From positions 1 through 37,104 of the IMG/VR virus record IMGVR_UViG_3300008470_000394: DNA of 37,104 nt, one strand, 5' to 3'. Each line of letters starts with the position of its first letter. Position 1 is the stretch's first letter. Shown here piece by piece: positions 1-9,040 of this stretch. The stretch comes from a virus. The notes under the pieces were generated by a model. The model made no database searches and was not told where the DNA came from. It saw only the letters and a list, made by a program, of their open reading frames with translations. A program made the position numbers and the translations under genes.

Positions 1-141
1 AATGGCTGAAACAACATTCTTTAAAGATAACCAATATTACCATTAATTTTTAGGCATAAAAAAGCCCCGACTAGCGAGGCTTTTTTATTATTCCAATTTA
101 TTCTGTCAGCTTATCAGCCTTTTTTGCTGTTTCCTTCTCTT
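1..141. repeat. 141-bp direct repeat, left copy (circle-closing overlap)
   Basis: Positions 1-141 are identical to 35516-35656, at a constant offset of 35515. The left copy starts exactly at the first base of the window. It holds the first bases of the 153-residue tail gene, an intergenic terminator and the 3' end of the 67-residue gene. Joining the copies restores an uninterrupted late gene order, so I read this as the overlap of a circular or circularly permuted genome, not as a biological terminal repeat. Confidence 0.9.
58..86 (-). terminator. Intrinsic terminator, left copy
   Basis: A hairpin with arms AAAAAAGCC (58-66) and GGCTTTTTT (78-86), plus an inner CG/CG pair, lies between the 67-residue gene and the 153-residue gene that follows it across the circle junction. 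Both arms end in A/T runs, so it could work in both directions. On the minus strand it would reduce transcription into the tape-measure half of the late genes. Confidence 0.75.
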
Positions 142-301
142 TCTTAGGGTGCTTTTTGTCGTATTCCTTATGAAAGAGATTGTACATCTTTATAGTATTA
201 AGACCGAAACTTTTTTCATAAGTTTTCTTAAAAGCTTCTAGTGACATTTTACCGATTGCTGAATCATCAACAAAAGTAGTATTACCTATTTTAATAGCCA
301 T
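98..301 (-). CDS. Small tail-region protein, unknown
   Basis: This is a 67-residue basic protein beginning MAIKIGNTTF and ending in a lysine-rich tail. I chose the ATG at 301, which lies just after the stop of the upstream gene (312). Longer reading to 352 needs a non-ATG start and overlaps that gene. It sits between the tail tube candidate and the genes leading to the tape measure, where tail assembly chaperones are usual. I see no recognised domain, so a chaperone role is only positional inference. Confidence 0.6.
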   Translation of the reverse strand: MAIKIGNTTFVDDSAIGKMSLEAFKKTYEKSFGLNTIKMYNLFHKEYDKKHPKKEKETAKKADKLTE

Positions 302-311
302 ATCTAATTTA

Positions 312-1211
312 TTAAGGTTGTACGAATGTAGTTGATCCAGCAAACCCACCACCTAGCAAGTCTAGTTGATAAGTGCCTGTTGTCATTAAATCTGTAACGA
401 ATGAATAGTTTTCGTTTATTACATTTTCTGTAACAGAAGTTATAACCACGTTCGCACCTAATTCATCAGTTATAGTGAAATAAAGAGATAAATCGCCTCC
501 TAGGTAAATAATATCATCCTCACCCTTGAATCCAGTCAACACAATGCCGTCTAAATCTAAAGTTGTGGTAGTGATATTTGAAACAGTTAAAGAAACCTCG
601 CACAACCCTTGCTTATCCCCTAATGGGAGATCAAAAGTGTTTGCTGAAATATATGATATGTTAGAATCTTTTTCTGATCTCTTAATATTCCAAGAGATAG
701 TTAATCCAGCCGCCGTAGTGTTTGTTGGCTCAACCCATACAGTTGATAAAGACCCTACAGAAATTCTAGTTCCTCTAATAAACCCATCGCCAGCACGAGT
801 TCCTTTTAGGTTGCCCTCTTCATCTACTGAGTAAACAGAAAACTGTTTCCCTTTGAAAGAGTTTAAAATCTCTTCGTAGTAAGGAGACACGTTAGTGAGT
901 AAAGCTGTGTATGTCTTTGCCCCTTTTGACAATTCGGCGACATCGCCCCCGTCATAAACTTGCTGGTTCGCTACCTCTCTAACAGATACGGGGTTTTGCA
1001 TATCACTTAAGAAATACACTCTCTTTGCCGGATCTATGTTATTTCTCAACGCTTCCACCTTAGCATCTGTGTCCAAATCAGTAGGAGCTAAAACATTCTC
1101 CACATTGTTACTGTCATAAGTAGCTTGAAATGCAAGCTTCAAATCTACGCCGTACATATTTAAGCACCCTTGGCCTGTATTTATTACAGAACCTTTACAT
1201 AATTGTCCCAT
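312..1211 (-). CDS. Putative major tail (tube) protein
   Basis: This 299-residue protein has no recognised motif. Its content is beta-rich, with a C-terminal part (about residues 205-290) of alternating hydrophobic and threonine/serine strands that looks like an immunoglobulin-type add-on domain, common on tail tube proteins. The position is the main argument: it follows the head-completion and connector candidates and precedes small genes and the tape measure, the usual siphovirus order. The ATG at 1211 is 6 bases after the upstream TAG stop. It could instead be another abundant tail or decoration protein. Confidence 0.5.
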   Translation of the reverse strand: MGQLCKGSVINTGQGCLNMYGVDLKLAFQATYDSNNVENVLAPTDLDTDAKVEALRNNIDPAKRVYFLSDMQNPVSVREVANQQVYDGGDVAELSKGAKTYTALLTNVSPYYEEILNSFKGKQFSVYSVDEEGNLKGTRAGDGFIRGTRISVGSLSTVWVEPTNTTAAGLTISWNIKRSEKDSNISYISANTFDLPLGDKQGLCEVSLTVSNITTTTLDLDGIVLTGFKGEDDIIYLGGDLSLYFTITDELGANVVITSVTENVINENYSFVTDLMTTGTYQLDLLGGGFAGSTTFVQP

Positions 1212-1216
1212 CTTAT

Positions 1217-1906
1217 CTAGTTTTTAGTTTTACAATTTGTTTTTTCCTTCTTTAGCGAAATTACACCATTTAATTGAATACCACCATACTCATTAGTGAA
1301 TAACCATTTAAGTGCTCCTTTGCTGTCCTCTGTGGCAAATTTAGTATGATTTACAGTATCCACGGTGTCTATTGGGCCAACTAGTACACTAGGGAAAGCT
1401 TTCAAAAACTCATTTACAGCGTTTTCCATTGGGTCAAATAGTTCTGTGTGATAGTCGTCTGTTATCCAATCTGAAAGGTTCACAGAGTTTAAAAAGAATA
1501 AGCTTACGGTGCTCTCTCTCTCCATTGCGAAAGTAGATTTAATAAACCTTTTCTCTTTTACAGACTCCAATAGATACACAAAAGGAGCCATATCAACTTG
1601 GTTTTCTATCAGCTCATTATCTGTTTGCCTTATTGTTCCGTGAATAAAATTGAGAACAGGTATAACTATAGGAAATGATACATCCGGCAAAGAAATAGCC
1701 GTAACAGTTATTGACTGATTATTTACAAAACTTTTAACAGTGTACAACGAGCCATTTACAGTAATCTTATTACGGGTTAATAACCATAGCGTATTATTAA
1801 CATAAGCTGTGAATGTGCCATCGGTATTATCAAACCAAGATTTCACGATTATTTCGTTAGAAATTCCAGCTACAATTGTTTTTATAGTGTCTTTTATCCT
1901 CGACAT
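1217..1906 (-). CDS. Putative tail completion / head-tail joining protein
   Basis: This is a 229-residue protein without a recognised family. Its first 90 residues are strand-rich, and it ends with KKEKTNCKTKN after a hydrophobic strand. Its start ATG at 1906 shares a base with the upstream stop (TAATG), and the next gene begins 6 bases after its TAG stop, so it is coupled into the connector operon. The place just before the tail tube candidate suits a tail terminator or completion protein; this is inference from order alone. Confidence 0.45.
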   Translation of the reverse strand: MSRIKDTIKTIVAGISNEIIVKSWFDNTDGTFTAYVNNTLWLLTRNKITVNGSLYTVKSFVNNQSITVTAISLPDVSFPIVIPVLNFIHGTIRQTDNELIENQVDMAPFVYLLESVKEKRFIKSTFAMERESTVSLFFLNSVNLSDWITDDYHTELFDPMENAVNEFLKAFPSVLVGPIDTVDTVNHTKFATEDSKGALKWLFTNEYGGIQLNGVISLKKEKTNCKTKN

Positions 1907-2427
1907 TAGTAATTTTCGTTTATATATTCAAACATAATTGAGGAATGGTAATCTTTTATCTCTTGAGTAAAATACTCATCTAAAGGTATAGATATAAAGT
2001 CTATTACAGCACTCTGCCAGTCACCCTGTTGAACTTTTGTAGTCACGTTAATCCATAAGTCTTCTAGGTATTGAATCTTGTTCAGAACATCTAGAGAGTT
2101 TCCTGATTGAATGTATTCCACAACAAAACCAGCTCTTGTATTGTTGTAGTATGCTGTACCCTCTTTTCTGTGCCCATTGTACTTCCTTTTTACTATTTCT
2201 ATCAAATCATATCCCACAAGCTGCCCAAATATAGCGTTTAGGTTCGAATCATCAGTAGGTGACCAATCAGCTTTAACATCAATATTTACTGTGTGATTAA
2301 CTACTCCGTCAACCGTATTTTGAACGTAATTAATGTGATTTATTCTGTTCTTTAGATCGATGTCTGATCGATACAAACTAATGAATTCCGTAACGTCTAT
2401 AGTTAGGTTTTCTTTTACAATGATCAT
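1906..2427 (-). CDS. Unknown head-tail connector region protein
   Basis: This is a 173-residue protein, mixed helix and strand, with no motif I recognise. It overlaps the previous gene by the ATGA junction (2424-2427) and the next by TAATG, which points to translational coupling and a structural or assembly role shared with its neighbours. It lies between a glycine-rich putative structural protein and the tail completion candidate. Confidence 0.5.
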   Translation of the reverse strand: MIIVKENLTIDVTEFISLYRSDIDLKNRINHINYVQNTVDGVVNHTVNIDVKADWSPTDDSNLNAIFGQLVGYDLIEIVKRKYNGHRKEGTAYYNNTRAGFVVEYIQSGNSLDVLNKIQYLEDLWINVTTKVQQGDWQSAVIDFISIPLDEYFTQEIKDYHSSIMFEYINENY

Positions 2428-3290
2428 AACTCTACTTTGGTTAGTGATAAATAAGCAGCATACATAGTTGTAGTTCTGTTGCTGTTTGTGGTCCCAAAAT
2501 CTAATTGTAATTGGAATTGACCACCGCTCAAAGTGTCAGGTGTTATCTCAAACATAACAGACTCCCACAATTTGTTGTTAATATCTTTTGGTTCAATCTG
2601 ATACCTTTCTGGCAAAATACTAACGCCAAAGTCTTTTATATCCACAAAAGCACTGTTATTTTGGGCTGAATGCGATATGCTAAACCATATCTCTACCTTG
2701 TACATCTTCCCTATTTCCGCATTAGAGACTAAAGTAGTGTAAGTTACCCCAGTTGTTGAGTTTGTTGTCTGTTGGTTGGCTAACTGACTACTGTCGTAAG
2801 AGTATAATGGCCCTCTTTGATTAACTGCGTTAATTACAGGCTTATTAGGGTTTGTGTTATCTATAGATTGTATATCTGTACCAGCCTCTATCTCGTGAAC
2901 CTGTCCAAGGAAGTAATCACCATCGAAAAACTTTACTACCCTTTTAAAACCAACCGTTAACGCTGTAAGATCAAATTTTATCTGTTTACCTGTGTCTGAA
3001 GAATTGGCTAAATTGAACTCTTCATCATTGAATTGCGTTTTTATGTTTAGCCTTCTCCAGTCATTTAGGTTCCCGTTGTTTAATTCTCTTATGTATAGTC
3101 CTGACTGGTAGGTTTTGTAAGGTATCAATAAGACGGTTTCACTTAAAGGTTTTTCAACCAAATAAATTTCACCTATTGCTGGCACTCCCAATGTTACGGG
3201 AAGGGCATTTCTATTTATAGCAGTACCTTCCCATCCTTGACCGCCTCCTCCGCTTGACTCCTGAACGTCTAAATGAATAACTTTTCCCAT
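2424..3290 (-). CDS. Putative virion decoration or fibre-like protein
   Basis: This 288-residue protein has a glycine-rich N-terminal linker (SSGGGGQGW at about residues 12-20). A middle section resembles phage fibre shafts (EGTAINRNALP, IGEIYLV, WRRLN). A beta-rich C-terminal domain of about 100 residues follows. The pattern suits a head fibre or neck fibre encoded among connector genes, as in some phages of Gram-negative hosts. The start ATG at 3290 overlaps the upstream TAA by one base. No enzymatic motif is visible. Confidence 0.45.
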   Translation of the reverse strand: MGKVIHLDVQESSGGGGQGWEGTAINRNALPVTLGVPAIGEIYLVEKPLSETVLLIPYKTYQSGLYIRELNNGNLNDWRRLNIKTQFNDEEFNLANSSDTGKQIKFDLTALTVGFKRVVKFFDGDYFLGQVHEIEAGTDIQSIDNTNPNKPVINAVNQRGPLYSYDSSQLANQQTTNSTTGVTYTTLVSNAEIGKMYKVEIWFSISHSAQNNSAFVDIKDFGVSILPERYQIEPKDINNKLWESVMFEITPDTLSGGQFQLQLDFGTTNSNRTTTMYAAYLSLTKVEL

Positions 3291-3622
3291 TATCTTTTAA
3301 GAATTAATTTTGGCGAAAGCTGCCCTGTAGTTTCTCCGTTTGGATTATAAACAATCCTAAAGTAAACCCACGGAATATGAGTGTCATCTAACCCATCAAC
3401 AACAGCGACATTTTCAGAGGCAACCTTGTAAGATTTCCATACTGAGTCGTCATTACTCACCTCAAGAGTATATGACCCTGTAGACGTAGTTAGTGAGTCT
3501 TCACCCATAGAAAATGACCATGCATAATTCCCGCAAATAGCCACGGAGTCTGTGATAAACGCAGTAGTTGCGTCAATAGGCGTAACCCCTAAAACCTTTA
3601 ATAATAAATCTATTGGGTTCAT
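3290..3622 (-). CDS. Small beta-rich structural protein, unknown
   Basis: This is a 110-residue protein. I chose the ATG at 3622 (MNPIDLL), which overlaps the upstream TGA as ATGA; reading from 3628 would need TTG. The C-terminal two thirds has a pattern reminiscent of small jelly-roll or immunoglobulin-like add-on domains (TGSYTLEVSNDDSVW, then IPWVYFRIVYNPNGETTGQ). Its place between the connector candidate and the fibre-like protein suggests a virion component. The function is not established. Confidence 0.5.
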   Translation of the reverse strand: MNPIDLLLKVLGVTPIDATTAFITDSVAICGNYAWSFSMGEDSLTTSTGSYTLEVSNDDSVWKSYKVASENVAVVDGLDDTHIPWVYFRIVYNPNGETTGQLSPKLILKR

Positions 3623-4122
3623 AACCAACTTGTTTTTTCTCCTTGCTGTCCGTTATAAGACGGGTAGTCATCGGAATTATGACAAATAAAATATTGTACT
3701 GCTGAATATGTTTCAATTGCAGCGTTGTAAATGTTATTTAAAAATGTAGGTGAAACTAGCATTGAAACCTCTGGGCTAGATTTAACCGTCCCAGAAATAC
3801 TGTTTTTGTAATTCTGATCTCTCACATATTCAAAATATATGAAATCGATTAGCATTTGTTTAATCCCTTTGCTTTTAATTATTCCACAATTATCATCTAA
3901 ACAAAAATCATTGAATATAGATAGATAGATTTGATCCTCTGGTATTTGTGGAGTCCCAGTAGTTAAGTCAGTAGTAAATAACTCATACAATTGACACCCT
4001 AATAAATCGATTAAATATTCTTTCTCGAACTGCTCAATATAAGAGTCTAGGTCTTTTGCCGTGAATACGTTTTGAGAAATATTCTTCTTTCCTGTAAAAT
4101 CCTCAGATGTGACTATACTCAT
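3619..4122 (-). CDS. Putative head-tail connector protein (DUF6712-like)
   Basis: This is a 167-residue mostly helical protein. The start is the ATG at 4122 (MSIVTSEDF). The open frame runs back to 4140 only through a TTG inside the terminator hairpin at 4128-4154, so the longer reading is rejected. Helical proteins of this size, two genes after the capsid in Bacteroidetes phages, are usually head completion or adaptor proteins. The DUF6712 comparison is from memory of family architecture and is tentative. It ends in an ATGA overlap with the next gene. Confidence 0.5.
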   Translation of the reverse strand: MSIVTSEDFTGKKNISQNVFTAKDLDSYIEQFEKEYLIDLLGCQLYELFTTDLTTGTPQIPEDQIYLSIFNDFCLDDNCGIIKSKGIKQMLIDFIYFEYVRDQNYKNSISGTVKSSPEVSMLVSPTFLNNIYNAAIETYSAVQYFICHNSDDYPSYNGQQGEKTSWL

Positions 4123-4127
4123 AATTG

Positions 4128-4154
4128 AAAAAGCCCCCAATTTAATGAGGGCTT
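4128..4154 (-). terminator. Intrinsic terminator inside the late operon
   Basis: The stem AAGCCC (4131-4136) / GGGCTT (4149-4154) is followed on the minus strand by a T run, directly ahead of the ATG at 4122. It lies just after the capsid and the small gene behind it, so partial termination here would give more capsid transcript than connector and tail transcript. Confidence 0.75.
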
Positions 4155-4167
4155 AGTTTATTTAGTT

Positions 4168-4368
4168 TTACTTACGCCTTCTTTTGTTAGCATCCTCAAT
4201 CTTCTTAAGCCTTTCGTTATATGACTCAATTAAGGCCTCAGATTCTTTGTTTGCAGATGAAACAAAACCTTTGTCAAGGTATTTTGATGCCGTTTTTATT
4301 CCTATATCTACTGATTTTCCAGCAGGTACACCCATTGGGTTTTTTTCGTTGAATTTTACTAGTGCCAT
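4168..4368 (-). CDS. Small post-capsid protein, unknown
   Basis: This 66-residue, strongly basic protein starts MALVKFNEKNPMG and ends in a charged helix with RRRK. It starts 8 bases after the capsid stop with an A-rich leader (AATAAAT before ATG). It is followed at once by a terminator, so capsid and this gene form the 3' end of one transcript. A head-associated role is inferred from position only. Confidence 0.6.
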   Translation of the reverse strand: MALVKFNEKNPMGVPAGKSVDIGIKTASKYLDKGFVSSANKESEALIESYNERLKKIEDANKRRRK

Positions 4369-4375
4369 ATTTATT

Positions 4376-5736
4376 TTAAGCTTTTGTTAATGCTATTTTT
4401 GCTGCTTCAATAGAGGGTACGTGAAGAAATGCGTTCGCGTGAACGTTTCTTATTACTAATGCTTTTCTTAAAGTACCTTTCAATCTGATCCTATCCTCTA
4501 AGAAATCAGAAGCGTGTTGAGTCGCAATTGTCAACGTCATACCACGTGCTGAATAAACAACCGCTTTTGTCGTGTCCATAATGTACGCTTCATCAACAGG
4601 AACTAAAGGATTATCAATTACTGGAATTCCTTTTACTCTGATTGTTCCATCAGCACCGATAGTGACTAACTTATCAGCTTGAGAATTACCGTCAGCATCT
4701 TTAGTCAATAACATCAATTCAGAATCACATCCGTTCATCATAATCAATGTAGGATTGAAATACTTTCTACTTCCGCCGCCTGACTCAGTTATTTGACGCG
4801 CTCCCGTTGACACTACGTTTCCAATAGTAGGAGTTTGAACAGATGATGCTAGGCACTCGATTGGAGAACCAACACCAACTGACCAAGTTTGAGCGATTGA
4901 GTCAATACCTGTGATTTCATCACCAATACAGTACCTAATAAATATTGCTCATCAAGTTTAAGCATAATGTTCTCCATTAAGAAAATCTCAATTTCAGAAC
5001 GAATGAAAGAAAAATCCTCTAAAGCTTCAGAACAAACAGGGATTGAATCACCTATTTTCTTGATGCTTACTTCTTTTTCTTCCCAATCTATTTCACTTTC
5101 TGGAATAGGCGCACACTCAGCAACGTTGTTAGCGTTTCTATTAAGTGTTTTTTGATCAACATACTTGATTTTACCGCCTGAATTAGTGACAGTAACAGAT
5201 CGAAGAATGTTTTCAAGCGTTAAATTTCTAACCGGCACTTTTCCCACACTAGGAATAATAACACTTTGAGTGCTGTCAATAACTGACGCTGTTGTTACGT
5301 CCGCTTTAGTAGCCACTTCTATTTCAATTGATCCCGAATTGGTTTTAAGCCCATCAAGGTCTGACTGTCTATCAGTAAACGCCTTAATGATCATTTCAGC
5401 ATCCTCCTCAACAGAACCGATAACAGATTTTTGTTGAAACTCAGAAATAACCTTTCCCATTGTCTCCATCTGTTTGATGAGAGATTTCAAAGTGTCGTTT
5501 TTAACAGTGTTAAGCTCTTTTTCCAAATCTTTCAATTTCTTGAACTCCTGAGGGTTGTTCTCCTCGCTTGCTTTTTCCCCTACTGTCTTAAGTTCTGCTC
5601 TAATGGCGTCAAGCTCTTGTTTTAGGTTTAATTCTTTTGCTTCTGAATAAGCTAATATTTGCTCATTGTCTAATTCAGATTTTCCCTCTGTTGTCAAGCT
5701 TTTAAACTTTCCATCTAGTAACCAAGGTTTTTTCAT
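4376..5736 (-). pseudogene. Major capsid protein, HK97 fold, interrupted by a 1-base frameshift
   Basis: Two frames together encode a Phage_capsid (HK97-like) protein of about 453 residues. The first (5736 to about 4930) has a long coiled coil at about residues 35-110, like the HK97 delta/scaffolding region, then the start of the capsid core. After residue Gly in YLLG the frame breaks. The next frame continues GDEITGIDSIAQTW through the core, including GIPVIDNP, and ends at 4376. Restoring one G near 4930 (reading ACTGGTATT for ACTGTATT) gives YLLGTGIGDEITG. No slippery heptamer is visible, so programmed shifting is unlikely. A sequencing or assembly error is the simplest explanation; a real lesion would make the phage defective. 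Confidence 0.85.
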
Positions 5737-5769
5737 CTTTTTCTTTTTTTAATTTTAAAATACTAACTA

Positions 5770-6576
5770 CTATAAAAGGTGTTTTAGATTTCTTTGAGTG
5801 GCTTCTGCCGGTTCAAATATCGGAGTGCTTACAGCGTTTCCTTCTTTCCCTAATAAACCTGTACTACTATTGCTACCGGCCAACACTAAAGAACTTTCTG
5901 AAATGTTTTTTGCTTCTTTCACTACCCAAAAATAACTGATTTCTTCCTCAAAGTCAGTAATATTAGCGATTTCGCCAATGTATTTATTATATGCTTGCAA
6001 TTCTTCCTTGTCTCTCTTGTCTTGTGAATTCATAGCAAGCTCCACATTCACATATTGCATTCTCACACTAGCCTCAATATCGTCACCGCTATTTAGCCAT
6101 TCTTTTACTGAGTCGTTAATGATGTCAGTTTTCAAAAACTTGTAAATTAAAGCCTGCGTTTCACCTTCATACCCTGTACCTATAGCACTGAAAGGAATGT
6201 CAGCAATCAACATTTTGACATTCTGTTTCTTTACTACCACGTGACTCATTTCCATCTTATGATCAGTTACCAAGTAATTTTTACCCTGTCTCTGCTGTAC
6301 TGATCTGTTCCAAATACCTTTAACGTGTAAGTCTTTGTGACTGTCAAGTATGTTTGTTGTATTAACTACAATAAACTCGTGATCATCATCTATTTGAACG
6401 TTCTTTAACGTTTCAATTCTCAAAAGCTTCTTACCAAGGGGTACGCCGACGTGTTTATCATAAGACTTTAAAACGTTAGCTTTCTTCTGGTCAATGATAA
6501 GACTTTTGTTCGCTTGCAAAGCTCTGAACATATCAGTCTCATTATTAAAATCCTTATCTAGTTCTTTGCAAATCAT
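5770..6576 (-). CDS. Putative prohead serine protease
   Basis: This is a 268-residue protein directly between portal and capsid genes, the standard place for the head maturation protease. A likely S78/U35-type catalytic set can be proposed. His106 lies in VTDHKME. Ser170 lies in DDIEASVRM, comparable with the family's LSxG-type segment. Glu227 lies in SESSLVLAGSN, comparable with the family's EVSLVxxGAN strand. The residue assignment is inference by pattern. The protein would cleave the N-terminal coiled coil from the capsid protein. It ends with TAG 34 bases before the capsid start. Confidence 0.7.
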   Translation of the reverse strand: MICKELDKDFNNETDMFRALQANKSLIIDQKKANVLKSYDKHVGVPLGKKLLRIETLKNVQIDDDHEFIVVNTTNILDSHKDLHVKGIWNRSVQQRQGKNYLVTDHKMEMSHVVVKKQNVKMLIADIPFSAIGTGYEGETQALIYKFLKTDIINDSVKEWLNSGDDIEASVRMQYVNVELAMNSQDKRDKEELQAYNKYIGEIANITDFEEEISYFWVVKEAKNISESSLVLAGSNSSTGLLGKEGNAVSTPIFEPAEATQRNLKHLL

Positions 6577-6673
6577 CTTTCAAGATATAGTTATTTGAAT
6601 TAACTTTCAACATTTTCTTTTGGTTTTCGCTTTTTATCCTTTCTCTAATGCTTTTATCTTTGATTTCCGACAT
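6554..6673 (-). CDS. Possible 39-residue small protein
   Basis: An ATG at 6673, two bases after the portal stop, opens a 39-codon frame (MSEIKDKSIRERIKSENQKK...). It is highly charged and predicted helical. It overlaps the protease start by 23 bases. The tight spacing behind the portal supports a real, coupled gene, but it could be only a leader for the protease. Confidence 0.4.
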   Translation of the reverse strand: MSEIKDKSIRERIKSENQKKMLKVNSNNYILKDDLQRTR

Positions 6674-6674
6674 T

Positions 6675-7832
6675 TTATTTAGATGTTGGTTGATTTTCTG
6701 GTTTTCCTTTTAATAATACAGACGCTTGAAACAAATCAATCTCGCCTTCGTCAACTCTTTCGAGAACCATCTGCTCAAAAGTAAGTGATTTCTTCAATGC
6801 CTCTACCTTTCTTTCGTTCACTTTTATACTGTAATTAACTGTGAATTTTTTATTAAGGAACAATTGAGCATTGTAATTTAGCAGTTGCATAGTAGGGATA
6901 TAGACTTGTTGGTATGCGCCTTTCTGAGCCTCTGCCATATTATTGTAAGATGTATTATCTCCGTCTCCAAATAGTTTAGAATCAAGGCCGAATGCTGGTG
7001 CAATTATTCTTAGTTTATTTATCTTGTTCTCTGTTAATTTTAAATCAGCGGGAGACATCCCTACCTGAACAAAATCAATATTAGCATTAGTCACTCTCAC
7101 TTTATTGTAATTCACGGCCCCACCCGACTTCTGTTGAAAATCCTCTTGAGTGTCTTTTTTCTCAGTTGGTGTCATTGGTCTATCTGATTTGTTAGTTACA
7201 AAACCAATAATACCCCTATTTTTAAATATAGAAGCTTCGGCTGTTGTTATCTCATTACAAGATATAACCTCTCCCCACATTGGTTCCATAGGAGAGAGTC
7301 CATTGTGTGAATCTTTCACAGAGTCGCACTCTGGATCTGGCATAACGATATGTATCACATCATTAATATCTAAAGGTGTTGGCCTAGAATCTGTAAAAGG
7401 TTTGTAGTTATACCCTATTAAAATACCTTGGTTGTTTATGATGTTTGTTACTATTTTTGATTTCAGCACTTTAAAACTTCCAAACCCTATATTATCTGTA
7501 TAAAGGAAATAAAGTTCACCTGTAGTCTCGAATTGGATCAATGCGTCTTCTGTAAGTATCTTAAACCTTTCGTAAGTGTCAAAGTATTCACCATCTTCTA
7601 TTTCTGAACCGCTTCCGTTTTTAATTGAACTTTCAAGTGATTGGCACGTTTTAGCTATCTTGTTTATAACCATATAAACGTAAGCGTTCTTTTTGTACCC
7701 TTCTTTTATGTAGTCTTTCTTACCTGTGAAGAATTGACCAAAATAACCATCAACTATTTCTAGTGCTTGATTAACAGAGCTATTGAGGTTTTGCTTTAAA
7801 GTAGACCCCCAATTCATTATTTTTTTTAACAT
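6675..7832 (-). CDS. Phage portal protein, HK97 family
   Basis: This is a 385-residue portal protein, close to the usual size of HK97-type portals. It contains the early segment GYKKNAYVYMVINKIAKTCQSL and the HGLSPMEPMW stretch that matches the family's typical SP(L/M)xxxW segment. Near the C-terminus a segment around SYNNMAEAQKGAYQQVYIP corresponds to the helix preceding the barrel and crown. Twelve copies would form the DNA channel at one capsid vertex and bind the terminase. It is 5 bases after the large terminase stop and is followed by the protease and capsid. Confidence 0.9.
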   Translation of the reverse strand: MLKKIMNWGSTLKQNLNSSVNQALEIVDGYFGQFFTGKKDYIKEGYKKNAYVYMVINKIAKTCQSLESSIKNGSGSEIEDGEYFDTYERFKILTEDALIQFETTGELYFLYTDNIGFGSFKVLKSKIVTNIINNQGILIGYNYKPFTDSRPTPLDINDVIHIVMPDPECDSVKDSHNGLSPMEPMWGEVISCNEITTAEASIFKNRGIIGFVTNKSDRPMTPTEKKDTQEDFQQKSGGAVNYNKVRVTNANIDFVQVGMSPADLKLTENKINKLRIIAPAFGLDSKLFGDGDNTSYNNMAEAQKGAYQQVYIPTMQLLNYNAQLFLNKKFTVNYSIKVNERKVEALKKSLTFEQMVLERVDEGEIDLFQASVLLKGKPENQPTSK

Positions 7833-7837
7833 AGCAA

Positions 7838-9040
7838 TTATAAATATAATGTAACTCCGTACCTGATCGCATCCATAGCGTGATTGTCTTTATCCTGTGG
7901 ATTGTTTAACATTATTCCTGTTGAATTGTCTTTTTTGTACTTGTATGCCTCAAGTTCGTTAATTATATCCTTTGAATCCTTATGAACAAACAAATTATGC
8001 CCTTTTACGGTGTTTATCCCTGATAATATAGATCCAGCGCCTTTTGTGCATCTTATTGCTGTCAAATCTAACATTACTAATTCGGCTATACTTTGAGGTT
8101 GAGATGAATCACAAACAAGGTAAGCATCTTTACTTATTTTCCCTTCTAACCTATCTTTAATATCTTGATTAACTAGTCCTGTTTCATAAATAAGCTGCTT
8201 AAAATATAAGTTGTTCTCAACTTTTTTTATTTGAACGCACGCTGTAGGGTCGTTAGTGAATCCAAAATCAAGACCTACGTTAACCCAGTCAAAACCTTCT
8301 GGCTCGTCTTCGTATGTTGACCATTCCGGATACACTAAACCTTCTTGAACAGCTCTCTCTCCAAGACCGTAAACCTTCCACTTAAACACGTCAGCCGTCT
8401 TGTTTTTTGTGTTTTCTTCGTTGGGTCTTCTTTCGTCTTCTTTCAGGTGTAAGTCTTCGTTATTCCACGGGTTATAAGACAGTATTTTGGCTCTCGCTTT
8501 TTTTGGCGCAAACTTATTATTAAGAACTGTTGTTTTGTGAATCTTGCAGTCTGGCCTCTTTTCCATATTGTATATATGGTGTTGTTTTGCTGACGGGTTA
8601 TAATCAAGCATAAAAAAATCAGAGGTTCTTTGCTCTAGCTGATCGATAGTATCCTTAGAAATATTCATTGCCTCATTAAGCCAGAATACGTCTTGTGTTA
8701 ATCCGTGAGCCTTCATTATATCATCATTTACACCTACAAACCTTATCAAATTGCCGTTTATTTCTAAAGTGCAATCATACTTAACTTTCTCAGGTCTACA
8801 CCACCATATTAAAGCTTTTTTAAAATCAATCAACAAAGTGGATTTAAGAGTTACTAATGTATCTCTTCCTACTGTTATTGTCTTTCCTGTGTTATTTATA
8901 GCATACCATATAATAAACTGACATATATCAACCGTTTTACCAGAACGAGAACCGCCCTCTAGCAAAAGCCCTGTCTTCTCTTTATGATTATTCAAAAGGA
9001 AGTTGAAATTTGTTTGACAATTAACCCTGACCCTTTTCAT
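7838..9040 (-). CDS. terL: Terminase large subunit, PBSX-like
   Basis: This is a 400-residue DNA packaging motor. The N-terminal ATPase shows Walker A GGSRSGKT (29-36) and Walker B DVFWLNEA (117-124), then the DYNPSAKQHHIY segment typical of PBSX-type terminases. The C-terminal nuclease shows GLDFGFTNDP (256-265), an acidic residue in VCDSSQPQS (about 311) and a final DKDNHAMDAIRYG motif. These are the acidic clusters expected of an RNase H-like nuclease. The ATG at 9040 overlaps the end of the small terminase gene by 20 bases, so the subunits are translationally linked. Confidence 0.95.
   Translation of the reverse strand: MKRVRVNCQTNFNFLLNNHKEKTGLLLEGGSRSGKTVDICQFIIWYAINNTGKTITVGRDTLVTLKSTLLIDFKKALIWWCRPEKVKYDCTLEINGNLIRFVGVNDDIMKAHGLTQDVFWLNEAMNISKDTIDQLEQRTSDFFMLDYNPSAKQHHIYNMEKRPDCKIHKTTVLNNKFAPKKARAKILSYNPWNNEDLHLKEDERRPNEENTKNKTADVFKWKVYGLGERAVQEGLVYPEWSTYEDEPEGFDWVNVGLDFGFTNDPTACVQIKKVENNLYFKQLIYETGLVNQDIKDRLEGKISKDAYLVCDSSQPQSIAELVMLDLTAIRCTKGAGSILSGINTVKGHNLFVHKDSKDIINELEAYKYKKDNSTGIMLNNPQDKDNHAMDAIRYGVTLYL

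Noticed and set aside
4123-4140. N-terminal extension of the connector gene to 4140
   Set aside because: It needs a TTG start inside the terminator hairpin; the ATG at 4122 is sufficient.
4376-5736. Programmed -1 frameshift in the capsid gene
   Set aside because: No X XXY YYZ heptamer or following pseudoknot is visible at the switch point, and restoring one G gives a continuous family-like sequence.
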